Part shown: in pieces, positions 24,891-33,410 of the stretch
How the letters are laid out: each line of letters starts with the position of its first letter
Numbering within the stretch: the first letter of the stretch is position 1
Source: Plut-88900 sp965116945
GTDB taxonomy: Bacteria > Chloroflexota > Dehalococcoidia > Plut-88900
Direction of reading: 5' to 3'
DNA length: 64,000 bases
NCBI GenBank assembly: GCA_965116945.1
Contig: OZ220734.1
Coordinates: 1,302,001-1,366,000, forward strand
The notes under the pieces: generated by a model
The model's input: the letters and a program-made list of their open reading frames with translations, nothing else
What the model was told of the DNA's origin: nothing
Databases searched by the model: none
Made by a program: the position numbers and the translations under genes

Positions 24891-25301
24891 ATGGTAGAGA
24901 TTCACAACGTACACAAGGCAATAGAGAACTTGACCCCCATATCCGACCGGGGCCCCGACACCCCAGAAGACGTGGTGGTAGCCGGCTTCGAGATCCTCGG
25001 CCGCGGCGACTTCCGCCATGCAGCCATCAACCTCGGCACCTTCGACGGCGACGCCGGCTGGGAGCGTCATTCCCAGGGCGACGAGATCGTCCACGTAGTC
25101 TCCGGCGAGGTTGATATCACCATGCTGAGAGACGGTGAGAAACAGACCGTGCGCTTCGGCGCCGGAGACCTGTTCGTTATGCCCCAGGGCACGTGGCATC
25201 GCCTGCAGTCCGAAAAGGGTGTAACCGTTCTCACCGCCACCCCCGAGGGACACGAAGACCACGCCTTCGTCGATGATCCCAGGACCATGTACCCCTGCTA
25301 A
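24891..25301 (+). CDS. Cupin-domain protein
   Basis: 136 aa, single small beta-barrel. The first cupin motif is HSQGDEIVHVVSGEVDI (G(X)5HXH-type with His replaced by Gly-Asp in part), the second is GAGDLFVMPQGTWHRL. His in ERHSQG, Glu in GDEIVH and the late His in TWHRL could bind a metal ion. Proteins of this kind are isomerases, dioxygenases or sugar epimerases; small ones next to catabolic genes often serve as regulators or lyases. Start ATG has AAAGGA 8 nt before it. The promoter contains an inverted repeat, suggesting regulation. Confidence 0.8.
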   Translation: MVEIHNVHKAIENLTPISDRGPDTPEDVVVAGFEILGRGDFRHAAINLGTFDGDAGWERHSQGDEIVHVVSGEVDITMLRDGEKQTVRFGAGDLFVMPQGTWHRLQSEKGVTVLTATPEGHEDHAFVDDPRTMYPC

Positions 25302-25328
25302 CGCTACAACTGTGCAGCTCTCCTTGGT

Positions 25329-25373
25329 GGGCACTCTAACGTTCGGGCCTCGGGCTTGTGTGTTAGAGTGCCC
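25329..25373 (+). promoter_or_regulatory. 12-bp perfect inverted repeat before carbonic anhydrase
   Basis: GGGCACTCTAAC and GTTAGAGTGCCC, separated by 21 nt, form a possible stem ending 6 nt before the ATG at 25380. No U tract, so not a normal terminator; the 3' arm carries TTAGAGT, which could be a -10. It may be an operator or a 5' leader hairpin near the start codon. Confidence 0.45.
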
Positions 25374-25379
25374 ATCGAT

Positions 25380-26126
25380 ATGTCCAGGACATTGATCGCT
25401 CTGGTATTGATCCTATTAATCATGGCGACAGCATGCAGTAACAGTTCTCCAGTCGAGTGGGGCTACTCAGGCCCCGGGGCCCCTGAGCATTGGGCCTCAC
25501 TCTCCCCCGACTTCGCCGCCTGCGCCAATGGCAAGCAGCAATCTCCCATCGATATCTCTGGTTATGTAACTGGCGATCTCGGCGCTATCTCATTTGCCTT
25601 CGAAGAGAAGCAGGTGACCCTGCATAACGATGGGAGGCAGGTCAGGGCGGAGTTTGCATCGGGTAACGTGTCGACGCTCGGGGGGAGGGAGTATCAGCTG
25701 AAGTCCGCGCACTTCCATTCGCCGTCGGAGCACACAATTGATGGCAAGGGCTTTGCCGCCGAGCTTCACCTAGTCCACGCCGACTCCTCAGAGAACCTTG
25801 CAGTGGTGGGCGTGCTGTTCGAGCTGGGAGATCCCAGTCCCGTCGTGCAGTCCATCCTCAATACTGCGCCCGCAGTTGGAGAGACTGCCAACTCCAGCGT
25901 TGACCTGTCCGCCGCCCTTCCCCCCGACCTCTCCTACTACCGCTACGATGGCTCCAAGACCACCCCTCCCTGCGATGAACCCGTCGACTGGTACGTCCTC
26001 CGCTACGCGATGACCGTGTCCCAAGACCAGGTGGACGTCCTGCTCGACCTCACCGGCGAACCCAACAACCGCCCCGTCCAGCCGATTGGGGGCCGGGTGA
26101 TAAGGATGGGAGGTGCGCCGCCATAG
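25380..26126 (+). CDS. Alpha-type carbonic anhydrase, lipoprotein
   Basis: 248 aa from ATG 25380. Residues 1-18 are a lipoprotein signal (LIALVLILLIMATA-C19), so the mature enzyme is tethered outside the membrane. Alpha-CA zinc ligands are H111 and H113 (AHFHSPSEH) and H130 (AELHLVH); QQSPIDI and TPPCDEPVDWYVL are the other family blocks, the latter holding the active-site Thr. It interconverts CO2 and bicarbonate on the cell surface. Its pairing with the cupin gene is only by position. An upstream ATG at 25356 lies within the inverted repeat and is not preferred. Confidence 0.9.
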   Translation: MSRTLIALVLILLIMATACSNSSPVEWGYSGPGAPEHWASLSPDFAACANGKQQSPIDISGYVTGDLGAISFAFEEKQVTLHNDGRQVRAEFASGNVSTLGGREYQLKSAHFHSPSEHTIDGKGFAAELHLVHADSSENLAVVGVLFELGDPSPVVQSILNTAPAVGETANSSVDLSAALPPDLSYYRYDGSKTTPPCDEPVDWYVLRYAMTVSQDQVDVLLDLTGEPNNRPVQPIGGRVIRMGGAPP

Positions 26127-26137
26127 AGCGGGTGGCG

Positions 26138-27307
26138 CTACGGAATCTCGTTGCCCGCAATCAGGGTGCTGGCTGCGGCGAACATGCCTCCCGGCCCGTG
26201 GGCTATTCCAACCTTGGCATCCTTGACCTGTCGCTCGCCCTGGTCTCCGCGGAGCTGTCGGGTGAGCTCGATCAGCGTGAACATCCCGTACATCCCCGAG
26301 TGCGTGTAGGACAAGCCTCCGCCGTTAGTGTTCATCGGGAACTCCCCACCCGGGGCAGTCCTCTGCCCCTCAACGAAGGGCCCGCTCTCCCCTGGCCCGA
26401 CAAACCCCAGGTCTTCCAGGGCTAACATCGGGGTGAAGGCGAAAGCGTCGTAAAGCTCCGCCACGTCGATGTCGGAGTGCTTCACGCCCGCCATTTCGAA
26501 TGCCGCCTGCCCCGACTTCCTCGCGCAGTCCGAGGTCGTCATGTCCCTCATGCTGCTTACCCGCTCGTGGGAAACCGCCTCGCCGGTGCCGAGAACGTAG
26601 ACCGGCTTGTGCTTCAGGTCCTTGGCACGGTCGGCGGTGGTGAGGACTATGGAACCCCCGGCGTCGGTGACCAGGCAGCACATCAGGAGGGTGAAGGGCC
26701 AGCAGATCATGCGGGCCTCCATCACGTCCTGGATAGTGATCGGGTCCTTCATGCGGGCCTTGGGGTGCATCATCGCCCACTTCCGGGTCGCTACCGCCAC
26801 CTCTGCCAGCTGCTCCCTGGTCGTGCCGTACTTATGCATGTGTCGGGTCACGGGTATCGAGAAGGTTGTGGTCGGGCCGAAGGTGCCGAAGGGGTCTTCG
26901 AACTGGCCGTTGTGGGTGGCGCTTTCGTCAGCGAAACCTGGCAGCCCGACGCGCGAGCGGCCGCTTTCGCCGTGGCTGATGACGGCCGTGTTGATCACGC
27001 CCGCCGAGAGGGCCAGCATGGCGTGCTCCACATGCATGATGAAGGAGCACCCCCCGACTATGGTGCTGTCCACGTACCGGGGCACGATGCCCAGGTATTC
27101 GACCAGGTCGTTGACGGAGGTCTCGGTGGAGCCGCCAGCCACGAACAGGCCGTCGACGTCGGATAGTGAGAGGCCGGCGTCGTCCAAGGCGTTGCGGATG
27201 GCCTCGGAGTGGAGGGTGAGGACGGACTTATCGGGGAGCTTGCCCATTTCGTCGGACTCGGAAGCGCCGACGATGGCGATCTTACCGCGCAGTTCTTCGA
27301 GGGCCAT
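26138..27307 (-). CDS. Thiolase family protein, SCP2/acetyl-CoA acetyltransferase type
   Basis: 389 aa. The active Cys is probably the one in GGCSFIMHVEHAMLAL (about residue 85), and HSG near the C-terminus (SYTHSGMYGMFTLIE) carries the second catalytic block; NTNGGGLS is the conserved Gly-rich loop. These members form or cleave C-C bonds on acyl-CoA; the SCP2-type group often works with a DUF35 protein, as in archaeal thiolase-HMG-CoA synthase complexes, and here a DUF35 gene lies upstream with a 28-bp gap. AAGGAG precedes the ATG. Role in degradation of branched or cyclic acyl-CoA is a guess. Confidence 0.85.
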   Translation of the reverse strand: MALEELRGKIAIVGASESDEMGKLPDKSVLTLHSEAIRNALDDAGLSLSDVDGLFVAGGSTETSVNDLVEYLGIVPRYVDSTIVGGCSFIMHVEHAMLALSAGVINTAVISHGESGRSRVGLPGFADESATHNGQFEDPFGTFGPTTTFSIPVTRHMHKYGTTREQLAEVAVATRKWAMMHPKARMKDPITIQDVMEARMICWPFTLLMCCLVTDAGGSIVLTTADRAKDLKHKPVYVLGTGEAVSHERVSSMRDMTTSDCARKSGQAAFEMAGVKHSDIDVAELYDAFAFTPMLALEDLGFVGPGESGPFVEGQRTAPGGEFPMNTNGGGLSYTHSGMYGMFTLIELTRQLRGDQGERQVKDAKVGIAHGPGGMFAAASTLIAGNEIP

Positions 27308-27335
27308 GTTCAGTCTCCTTGTCAGGTGAAGGGGG

Positions 27336-27743
27336 TCAAGCGGGCCGGAACTGGGGCAGGGTGACCTGGTCGTTCACATCCAGGTATTCGATAACGACGG
27401 GCATGTCGCAGTGGATCTTGTCCGGGTCGGGGTCGATTCCTACGAGGTTGGTCATCATCCTGCAACCCTCTTCGAGCTCGACGACGGCAATGACGTAGGG
27501 GTCGGGGCCGAAGCCCGGGGCCGGCCTGTGGTTGATGACGAAGGAGTACAGGGTACCCTTGCCGCTGGCCTCGAACCACTCGACGTTCTTGCAAAGGTTG
27601 GTCGGGCAGAAGGGGCGAGGGTAGAAATAGGCCTTGTCGCAGTCCTTACAGCGCTGGATGAGCAGCTTGTGTTCCCGGAGCGCGTCCCAATAGGGCTGGG
27701 TCTCTGGGGTAGGGGTGGGAAGGGGTCGATTAGTATCCGCCAA
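27336..27743 (-). CDS. DUF35 zinc-ribbon / OB-fold protein
   Basis: 135 aa from TTG 27743. The frame is open to 27836, but the first 31 codons look noncoding, while GGGAGGTGG lies 5 nt before the TTG and the result (ADTNRPLPTPTPETQPYWDAL) matches the usual family N-terminus. An N-terminal zinc ribbon uses CKDC and CPTNLC (residues about 36-55), followed by an OB fold (GTLYSFVINHRP, YVIAVVELEEG). DUF35 proteins bring acyl-CoA between thiolase and a following enzyme. It is upstream of the thiolase in the same direction, so they probably form a complex. Confidence 0.8.
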   Translation of the reverse strand: MADTNRPLPTPTPETQPYWDALREHKLLIQRCKDCDKAYFYPRPFCPTNLCKNVEWFEASGKGTLYSFVINHRPAPGFGPDPYVIAVVELEEGCRMMTNLVGIDPDPDKIHCDMPVVIEYLDVNDQVTLPQFRPA

Positions 27744-27846
27744 TGGGGCCACCTCCCTGGGCATGGATGGGGGATTGAGTTGGGGGATATCGTATAGCTG
27801 AGGGGTGTCGGGTGTCAACGTGGGCGGCCACCCCATCCGCCGCGTG

Positions 27847-27876
27847 ATGGATTCCCGATCGGGGTCGGGAATGACG
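27847..27876. repeat. Dispersed palindromic repeat (ATTCCCGATCGGGGTCGGGAAT)
   Basis: GGATTCCCGATC then GGGGTCGGGAATGACG. Also seen at 45051-45090 and 47286-47325. A partial relative is at 22311-22362. Confidence 0.8.
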
Positions 27877-27978
27877 AGAGGGGGGTGGGGGTTAAGGGGT
27901 TAAGGTATTTGGTTCTACCTCTCCAGTCGAGGTAACTTTCTTTGGTGTTGTGCGTTTACTCACTTATAGCCACCGACC

Positions 27979-28007
27979 TTGATACTGCATATCCTTGCGG
28001 ATACCAT
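27979..28007 (+). promoter_or_regulatory. Sigma70-type promoter of the ABC importer
   Basis: TTGATA, exactly 17 nt, TACCAT. It lies about 50 nt before the ATG at 28058 of the binding protein, which has GAGGAG in front. Confidence 0.6.
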
Positions 28008-28057
28008 AGCCAAACAGCCGGACCCCCAGTCCTGCGCTTGACGTGATGAGGAGATAC

Positions 28058-29824
28058 ATGCGCCGAAGAACTGTCATTACTGTACTGACTCTTGCACTGG
28101 TTGCCCTACTGGTAGCGATCGCCTGCGGAGGCGCCGACGAGGGCCCGACCCTCCAGCCCACTCCGACCCCCGTTCCCACCACTCCATCTCAATCCGAAAC
28201 GACAGCCCCAGATTCAGGGGCCACGGGCTCCGGGGGCGAATTTACACGCCTCTTCTCCGACCCTCCCACCCTTGATCCCGCGCTAACCTCCGATACCAGT
28301 TCCGCTTTCGTTGTCATTGAGGTATTCAGCGGTCTCGTGACCATAGACCCGGACCTCAACATCGTTCCAGACATCGCCGAAAGGTGGGACATAAGCAACG
28401 ATGAACGCACATTCACTTTCCACCTCCGAAAGGATGTAAAGTTCCACGACGGCAAGCCCGTTACGGCCCACGACTTCAAGTTCTCCATGGAGAGGGCCCT
28501 TGACCCCAGAACGGAGTCGACGGTTGCGGACCTTTACTTGAATGATATTGTCGGGGCTTCGGCGAAGCTGAAGGGTACGGCAAACAATGTCAGCGGCATC
28601 CGGGTGCTGGACGACTACACCCTCGAAATCACCATCGACGCCCCGAAGCCTTATTTCCTGGCCAAGCTCACCTATCCCACGGCGTTCGTCGTTGACCAGG
28701 AGAACGTGGAGTCGGGGGCCGACTGGACATCGCGGCCCAACGCCACGGGCCCATTCCGGCTCACCGAATGGGAAATTGGCGAGCAAATCCGGCTTGAACG
28801 GAATGACCTGTACTACAGGGAGCCTGCTCATCTGGATGCGGTCAACCTGATCCTCAGCGGGGGAGTCGGGATGACTATGTACGAGAACGACGAGATCGAT
28901 TTCACTGGAGTAGGTCTCGCTGATATCGACCGTGTCCTGGACCCGACCGAGCCCATCAACAGAGACCTTCAGATAGCACCGCCCGACTACAGCGTGAGCT
29001 ATTTCGGCTTTAATACCCAGATGGCCCCATTCGACGACCCCAATGTACGGCAGGCCCTGGCCCTGGCCATTAACAAGGAACTAATAGCCGAAGCCGTGCT
29101 GTCCAACCTGGTGGTCCCGGCTTACGGCATCCTGCCGCCCGGATTCCCGGGCCACAACCAGAACCTGCTGGGTCTGCGTTACGACATCGAGACGGCCATG
29201 AGGTTGATGGCCGAGTCCAGCTATGGCCGGGCGGTCCCGGAGGTTGCCAGTCTGCTGGCGCAGGCCGATGCGGCCACGGATGATGAGACCAGGTTGATCA
29301 CTCTTGCAGAAGCGTCGAGTCTCGCTGCGGCGGAGCTGCCGACGATCATATTGTCGGTGCCGGGTGGCGGTGGGGCGGTGGGCCTCGACACTGAAGTCAT
29401 CCTTGCCATATGGCAGGAACTCCTGGGTGTAAACGTAGAGGTGCAGCAGTCTGAGTTTGCGACGTTCCTGAACGACGTGGACAGGCGTCGATACCAGATG
29501 TTCACCCTAGGGTGGGTGGCCGACTACCCAGACCCGCAGAACTTCCTGGATATCCTGTTCCACTCCGAAAGCGCCAACAACCACACCGGGTACTCGAATG
29601 CGGAGGTGGACAGGCTGCTGGAGCAGGCCCGGACGGAGAAGGATGTCGAGACTCGGATAGCGCTGTACCAGGAAGCCGAGCAGCTCATAGTCAGCGATGT
29701 TCCCTGGATCCCGCGCTGGTACGAAGGCGATCGTTACGTGCTGATAAAGCCGCACATCAAGGGTTACGTTCTCTCGCCGCTGCCGATATCGAAGCTGAGG
29801 TACATACAGATAGAGCCGGAGTAG
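28058..29824 (+). CDS. ABC importer substrate-binding lipoprotein, family 5
   Basis: 588 aa. Lipoprotein signal with lipobox VAIAC (residues about 20-24), a Thr-Pro-rich spacer, then the SBP_bac_5 fold. Typical blocks: YDTS-like SDPPTLDPALTSDTS, VFSGLVTIDPDLNIVPDIAERWD, and the C-terminal LGWVADYPDPQNFL. Family 5 binds di-/oligopeptides, nickel or other solutes on the outside. I chose ATG 28058 (GAGGAG 5 nt before) over GTG 28043. A Shine-Dalgarno and a 17-nt-spaced promoter lead the operon. The two permease genes follow 272 bp downstream. Confidence 0.88.
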   Translation: MRRRTVITVLTLALVALLVAIACGGADEGPTLQPTPTPVPTTPSQSETTAPDSGATGSGGEFTRLFSDPPTLDPALTSDTSSAFVVIEVFSGLVTIDPDLNIVPDIAERWDISNDERTFTFHLRKDVKFHDGKPVTAHDFKFSMERALDPRTESTVADLYLNDIVGASAKLKGTANNVSGIRVLDDYTLEITIDAPKPYFLAKLTYPTAFVVDQENVESGADWTSRPNATGPFRLTEWEIGEQIRLERNDLYYREPAHLDAVNLILSGGVGMTMYENDEIDFTGVGLADIDRVLDPTEPINRDLQIAPPDYSVSYFGFNTQMAPFDDPNVRQALALAINKELIAEAVLSNLVVPAYGILPPGFPGHNQNLLGLRYDIETAMRLMAESSYGRAVPEVASLLAQADAATDDETRLITLAEASSLAAAELPTIILSVPGGGGAVGLDTEVILAIWQELLGVNVEVQQSEFATFLNDVDRRRYQMFTLGWVADYPDPQNFLDILFHSESANNHTGYSNAEVDRLLEQARTEKDVETRIALYQEAEQLIVSDVPWIPRWYEGDRYVLIKPHIKGYVLSPLPISKLRYIQIEPE

Positions 29825-29869
29825 AACAGCCTTTCACAATCTACAGGTTAGCTTGGTACGAGTTGCCCG

Positions 29870-29937
29870 GACGCCTGCCTGCGGACTGCTGCGGCGAAAA
29901 CCTGCCGAAGCACCTGACTGGCAGGCGTCTTGCCTTT
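29870..29937 (+). terminator. Long-loop hairpin after the binding-protein gene
   Basis: GACGCCTGCC and GGCAGGCGTC pair over a 40-nt loop, followed by TTGCCTTTT. It lies between the binding-protein and permease genes and could attenuate read-through so that the binding protein is made in excess. Confidence 0.45.
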
Positions 29938-30096
29938 TCCAAGCACCTCGCGAAAAAAGGTGAATACGAATACTCGGGATGACAAAAGGTAGGTTTTGTG
30001 TAATCGTATTCGCACTCTCACTGACCAGAGATGTTGTATAAGTCACAAGATTCCATGTCTCTTTTCCTTTAATCCAGACCTACCCCGGAGGCGTAG

Positions 30097-31026
30097 ATGA
30101 AGGCCTACATCCTTCGCAGGATGCTTTGGGTGCCCGTTGTACTGCTTGTAGTTTCGTTCGTAACGTTCGCGCTGGGCACTTACGGGCCGGGGGACCCGGT
30201 CTCAGTCCTGGCGGGACAGCACAGAGACCCGGAAGTCATTGCTCGCATAAAAGAGCAACGCGGGCTGGATGATCCCTTCTTCTTACAGTATGGCAGGTAC
30301 GTCTGGAACGCAGTGCAGGGAGACTTGGGCGAGAGCTTCACCTTCCGCGGCGAACGTGTATCCAGCCTGATCGCAGGGAAGATTTGGGTGTCGGCGCAAT
30401 TGGGGCTGGCAGCAATGATAGTCTCGCTGTTGGGAGGGATACCACTGGGCCTTATTGCAGCCCTGAACCAGGGCAAGTGGGTTGACCCCGTTATCGTGGC
30501 TACGACGCTGTTCTTTGTTTCGATTCCCGTGCTGGTAACCGCCCCAATCCTCGCGCTGATATTCGTTGTGTGGTTGGATGTCCTTCCCAGTGGGGGGTGG
30601 GGGGGCTTCTTTGATATGCGTATCCTGATGCCTGCCCTGGTGATGGGGGTGCCGGGAATTGCCATCTTGACCCGGCTTATGAGGGCCAGCACCCTGGACG
30701 TCCTGGGCCAGGACTACATCCGAACAGCACGGTCGAAGGGGTTGCGGGAGTGGACAGTGCGCCGCCGACACATAGCTCGGAATTCGATAATCCCCATAGT
30801 CACGGTGGTCGGGCTTTCGCTTGGGGACCTAGTGACAGGGGCGTTTATCACTGAGCAGCTTTACGGGATCCCAGGTATCGGGAGGCTGGCAGTGGACTCG
30901 ATATTCAACCGGGACTTTCCGGTCATCATGGCCCTCGTTCTGCTGATATCCGTGTCTTTCGTACTGGCTAATCTCCTGGTTGATGTGCTGTATGCCTTCC
31001 TGGACCCGAGGATAAAGTATGACTAG
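30097..31026 (+). CDS. ABC permease, DppB-like
   Basis: 309 aa, six predicted membrane helices. The N-terminus (LRRMLWVPVVLLVVSFVTFALG) and GLDDPFFLQYGRYVWNAVQGDLGESF are DppB/OppB hallmarks. The EAA loop that contacts the ATPase is DYIRTARSKGLREWTV. It forms the translocation channel with the next gene, whose start overlaps its end by 8 nt. CCCGGAGG precedes the ATG. No ATP-binding subunit gene lies next to it, so energy must come from one coded elsewhere. Substrate class as for the binding protein. Confidence 0.9.
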   Translation: MKAYILRRMLWVPVVLLVVSFVTFALGTYGPGDPVSVLAGQHRDPEVIARIKEQRGLDDPFFLQYGRYVWNAVQGDLGESFTFRGERVSSLIAGKIWVSAQLGLAAMIVSLLGGIPLGLIAALNQGKWVDPVIVATTLFFVSIPVLVTAPILALIFVVWLDVLPSGGWGGFFDMRILMPALVMGVPGIAILTRLMRASTLDVLGQDYIRTARSKGLREWTVRRRHIARNSIIPIVTVVGLSLGDLVTGAFITEQLYGIPGIGRLAVDSIFNRDFPVIMALVLLISVSFVLANLLVDVLYAFLDPRIKYD

Positions 31027-33034
31027 CCTGCTGCAACGCCTCTTCCGGAGGGGCCGGCGGGACTCGTCTGACGATACCCAAGTGCGTGGGGGGCCGTGGG
31101 CCCAGGCATGGACGAGGCTCCGGCGAAAGAAGGTGGCCTTCGCGGCCCTGATACTGATAGTGATTCTTTACGTGGGCGGCGCCCTAGCCCCCTGGACCGC
31201 CCCCCGGGACTACCGGGAGACACCCTCGACTAACCTTGAGGACTTGCCCGGGTTCCAGGGTCTTGTTATTTCCCCCCGCTGGACGGAAGACTCCACCCTC
31301 TACAACTACACGCCGATTGGGGTTTTCAGGTCTGAGAATGCGGGAGGATCCTGGGAACAGGTGAACACGGGGCTGGGGGCGGTGAACGTTGACGTGCTGG
31401 CTCCGGTCTCGATTCAAGGAGAGGACAACGTAGTCTTTGCCGGGACACCTCAGGGAATCTTCGTGTCCCGGGACGGGGCCTCCACATGGGTAGAGGCCAG
31501 CGACGGCCTGCCCGAGAACCGTGGCGTCAAGCACCTGGCCGCGTCGCCTTCCATTGAGTCCGACGGCATTGCCATAGCCGCCCTGTCGGGTGGGCTGTAC
31601 CGGAGTGGAGACCAGGGGTCGACATGGTCCAATGTCAACGACGGATTCCAGAGCGAGGCGCCCGCTGCTTCGCACGTAGTATTTTCACCCGACTTCGCAC
31701 TTGACAGTACGGTATTTTCTACGGTAACCGAACGCAAGACCGGTTCCTTCCGCACTGTTGAGGAGGTCTACCGGTCCACGGACGGGGGCATATCCTGGAT
31801 GCCGGTATACGAGGCGAGCGCAGGGGTGTCCCGGGAAGCAACCATGGCCATATCACCGTCATTCGGTCGGGACGACACTGTATACGTCACCTCGTCTGAA
31901 GGATTGCTGCGGTCTCGGGACAGGGGATCGACGTGGGAGCTAATGGACGAGAGATTGAACAGCCAGCAGGTGCTGGCCCTGCTAATCTCTCCAGATTATG
32001 AGTCGGACCGGACCGTATTCGCGAACACGGGAAGCCTCGGCATCTTCAGGTCGGTTGACGAGGGCGCAACTTGGGTGACGGCAACTGCGGGGCTGAGCAT
32101 AACCAAAGCCGAGGGCCTGGCTATCTCGTCGGACTACCGCAATGACGGGACTCTTTTTGCCGGGACTGTGGACGGCGGGCTCTTCGTAACAACGAACCGC
32201 GGCGATACGTGGAGCGAGCTGGCATCCACTGACCTCATTGAGGGCCCATCTATATTCAAATGGCCCCCGAGCCTGGAGCATCCGCTAGGTACGGACAGGA
32301 TCGGGCGGGACCTTTTGAGCCGGGTAATCTACGGCATCCGCACCACGGTAATAATCACCCTGGCGTCGGTGCTAACGGGATCGCTGCTCATTGGGGTGTT
32401 TATGGGGGCGGCGGCGGGGTACTTCGGGAGGCGGGTGGACACAGTGATAATGCGCACCGGCGATATATTTCTGGCATTCCCCGGCATCCTGCTGATAATC
32501 CTGATCGCCGCGACAGTCAAGCCAAGGGTGGTGGAATGGGTCCGGGGATTCGAAGATTGGTCCGGGATTGACGGGATTGTGAGGTCGGGTGGGGTGGACT
32601 ACTTCGTGGTGTTTGCCTCACTGACTTTGTTCAGCTGGGTAGGGATGGCCCGACTTGTCAGGGGCCAACTCCTGTGGCTAAAGGAGAGCCAGTACGTGGA
32701 GGCGGCTCGGGCCATGGGGGCCTCCAACATGCGAATCATATTCCGGCACCTCTTGCCCAATGCCCTGAGCCCGGTGATAGTCTCGGTTTCAGTGGGGATG
32801 GGGGCGGTGGCAGGGTCTGAAGTGGTATTGAGTTGGTTCGGGATCGGGATTCAGCCGCCAAACCCGAGCCTCGGGCGGATGATACTGGAGAACTTCGGCA
32901 TATCGAACTTGTCGATATTGAGGGATGACCCTCACCTGCTCCTGGTGCCCGCCGCGACCATAGCCATTCTTATTTACGCGTGGAACCTGCTGGGAGACGG
33001 GCTGAATGATGTGCTAAACCCGAGGACGCGGTAG
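31019..33034 (+). CDS. ABC permease, DppC-like, with inserted Asp-box propeller-like domain
   Basis: 671 aa, about twice the usual DppC length (near 300). Residues 39-59 are the first membrane helix. The canonical short linker before HPLGTDRIGRD (residue about 421) is replaced by some 350 residues with seven Asp boxes (SxDxGxxW pattern: ENAGGSW, DGASTW, DQGSTW, DGGISW, DRGSTW, DEGATW, NRGDTW), typical of BNR/sortilin-type beta-propellers. The permease core follows, with EAA loop EAARAMGASNMRII. Known DppC topology puts the linker outside, so the insert is extracellular. It may bind or gate substrate; that is inference. Overlaps the DppB-like gene by 8 nt. Confidence 0.9.
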   Translation: MTSLLQRLFRRGRRDSSDDTQVRGGPWAQAWTRLRRKKVAFAALILIVILYVGGALAPWTAPRDYRETPSTNLEDLPGFQGLVISPRWTEDSTLYNYTPIGVFRSENAGGSWEQVNTGLGAVNVDVLAPVSIQGEDNVVFAGTPQGIFVSRDGASTWVEASDGLPENRGVKHLAASPSIESDGIAIAALSGGLYRSGDQGSTWSNVNDGFQSEAPAASHVVFSPDFALDSTVFSTVTERKTGSFRTVEEVYRSTDGGISWMPVYEASAGVSREATMAISPSFGRDDTVYVTSSEGLLRSRDRGSTWELMDERLNSQQVLALLISPDYESDRTVFANTGSLGIFRSVDEGATWVTATAGLSITKAEGLAISSDYRNDGTLFAGTVDGGLFVTTNRGDTWSELASTDLIEGPSIFKWPPSLEHPLGTDRIGRDLLSRVIYGIRTTVIITLASVLTGSLLIGVFMGAAAGYFGRRVDTVIMRTGDIFLAFPGILLIILIAATVKPRVVEWVRGFEDWSGIDGIVRSGGVDYFVVFASLTLFSWVGMARLVRGQLLWLKESQYVEAARAMGASNMRIIFRHLLPNALSPVIVSVSVGMGAVAGSEVVLSWFGIGIQPPNPSLGRMILENFGISNLSILRDDPHLLLVPAATIAILIYAWNLLGDGLNDVLNPRTR

Positions 33035-33064
33035 GAAAGCCGAGCAATCCCATTACACCTCAAG

Positions 33065-33070
33065 TATAAT
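33065..33070 (+). promoter_or_regulatory. -10 box (TATAAT) of the Phd/PIN module
   Basis: GTATAATG 46 nt before the likely antitoxin start GTG 33116. Confidence 0.4.
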
Positions 33071-33115
33071 GTGGTTACTAATGCGGGAATGTAGTGACTA
33101 TTTGTGGGGTGCGAA

Positions 33116-33397
33116 GTGACTACTTACAGCGTTCGTGAATTCAAAGCCAAAGTCAGCGAGATACTTCGTGATTTGAAAGATGGTGATGAAGTTATCATCA
33201 CGAGGCGTGGACAACCCTGCGGGAGACTAACGGCAGTGACTTCATCAGAAGATGAAAAGCCGTCACTCGTTACACTTCGTGGTGCATTCAAGGACATTCT
33301 TCCAGAGGTAACCTATCAGGACTTCCTTGACATCAAATCGATATGGAATCCCCGCAGTAGCTTGATCGAAGAGGTGAAAGGCGATAGCAGCCGATAG
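33116..33397 (+). CDS. Phd/YefM-family antitoxin
   Basis: 93 aa from GTG 33116; another GTG at 33104 would add four residues, but MTTYSVREFKAKVSEIL is the usual N-terminus. The Phd/YefM fold is seen in YSVREFKAKVSEILRDLKDGDEVIITRRGQP, which dimerises and binds DNA at its own promoter. The C-terminal tail, LVTLRGAFKDI..., wraps the toxin. The PIN gene overlaps or nearly adjoins it. The module is intact, and neutralises the toxin by direct binding in known relatives. Confidence 0.85.
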   Translation: MTTYSVREFKAKVSEILRDLKDGDEVIITRRGQPCGRLTAVTSSEDEKPSLVTLRGAFKDILPEVTYQDFLDIKSIWNPRSSLIEEVKGDSSR

Positions 33398-33410
33398 CCA
33401 GACCCAATTT

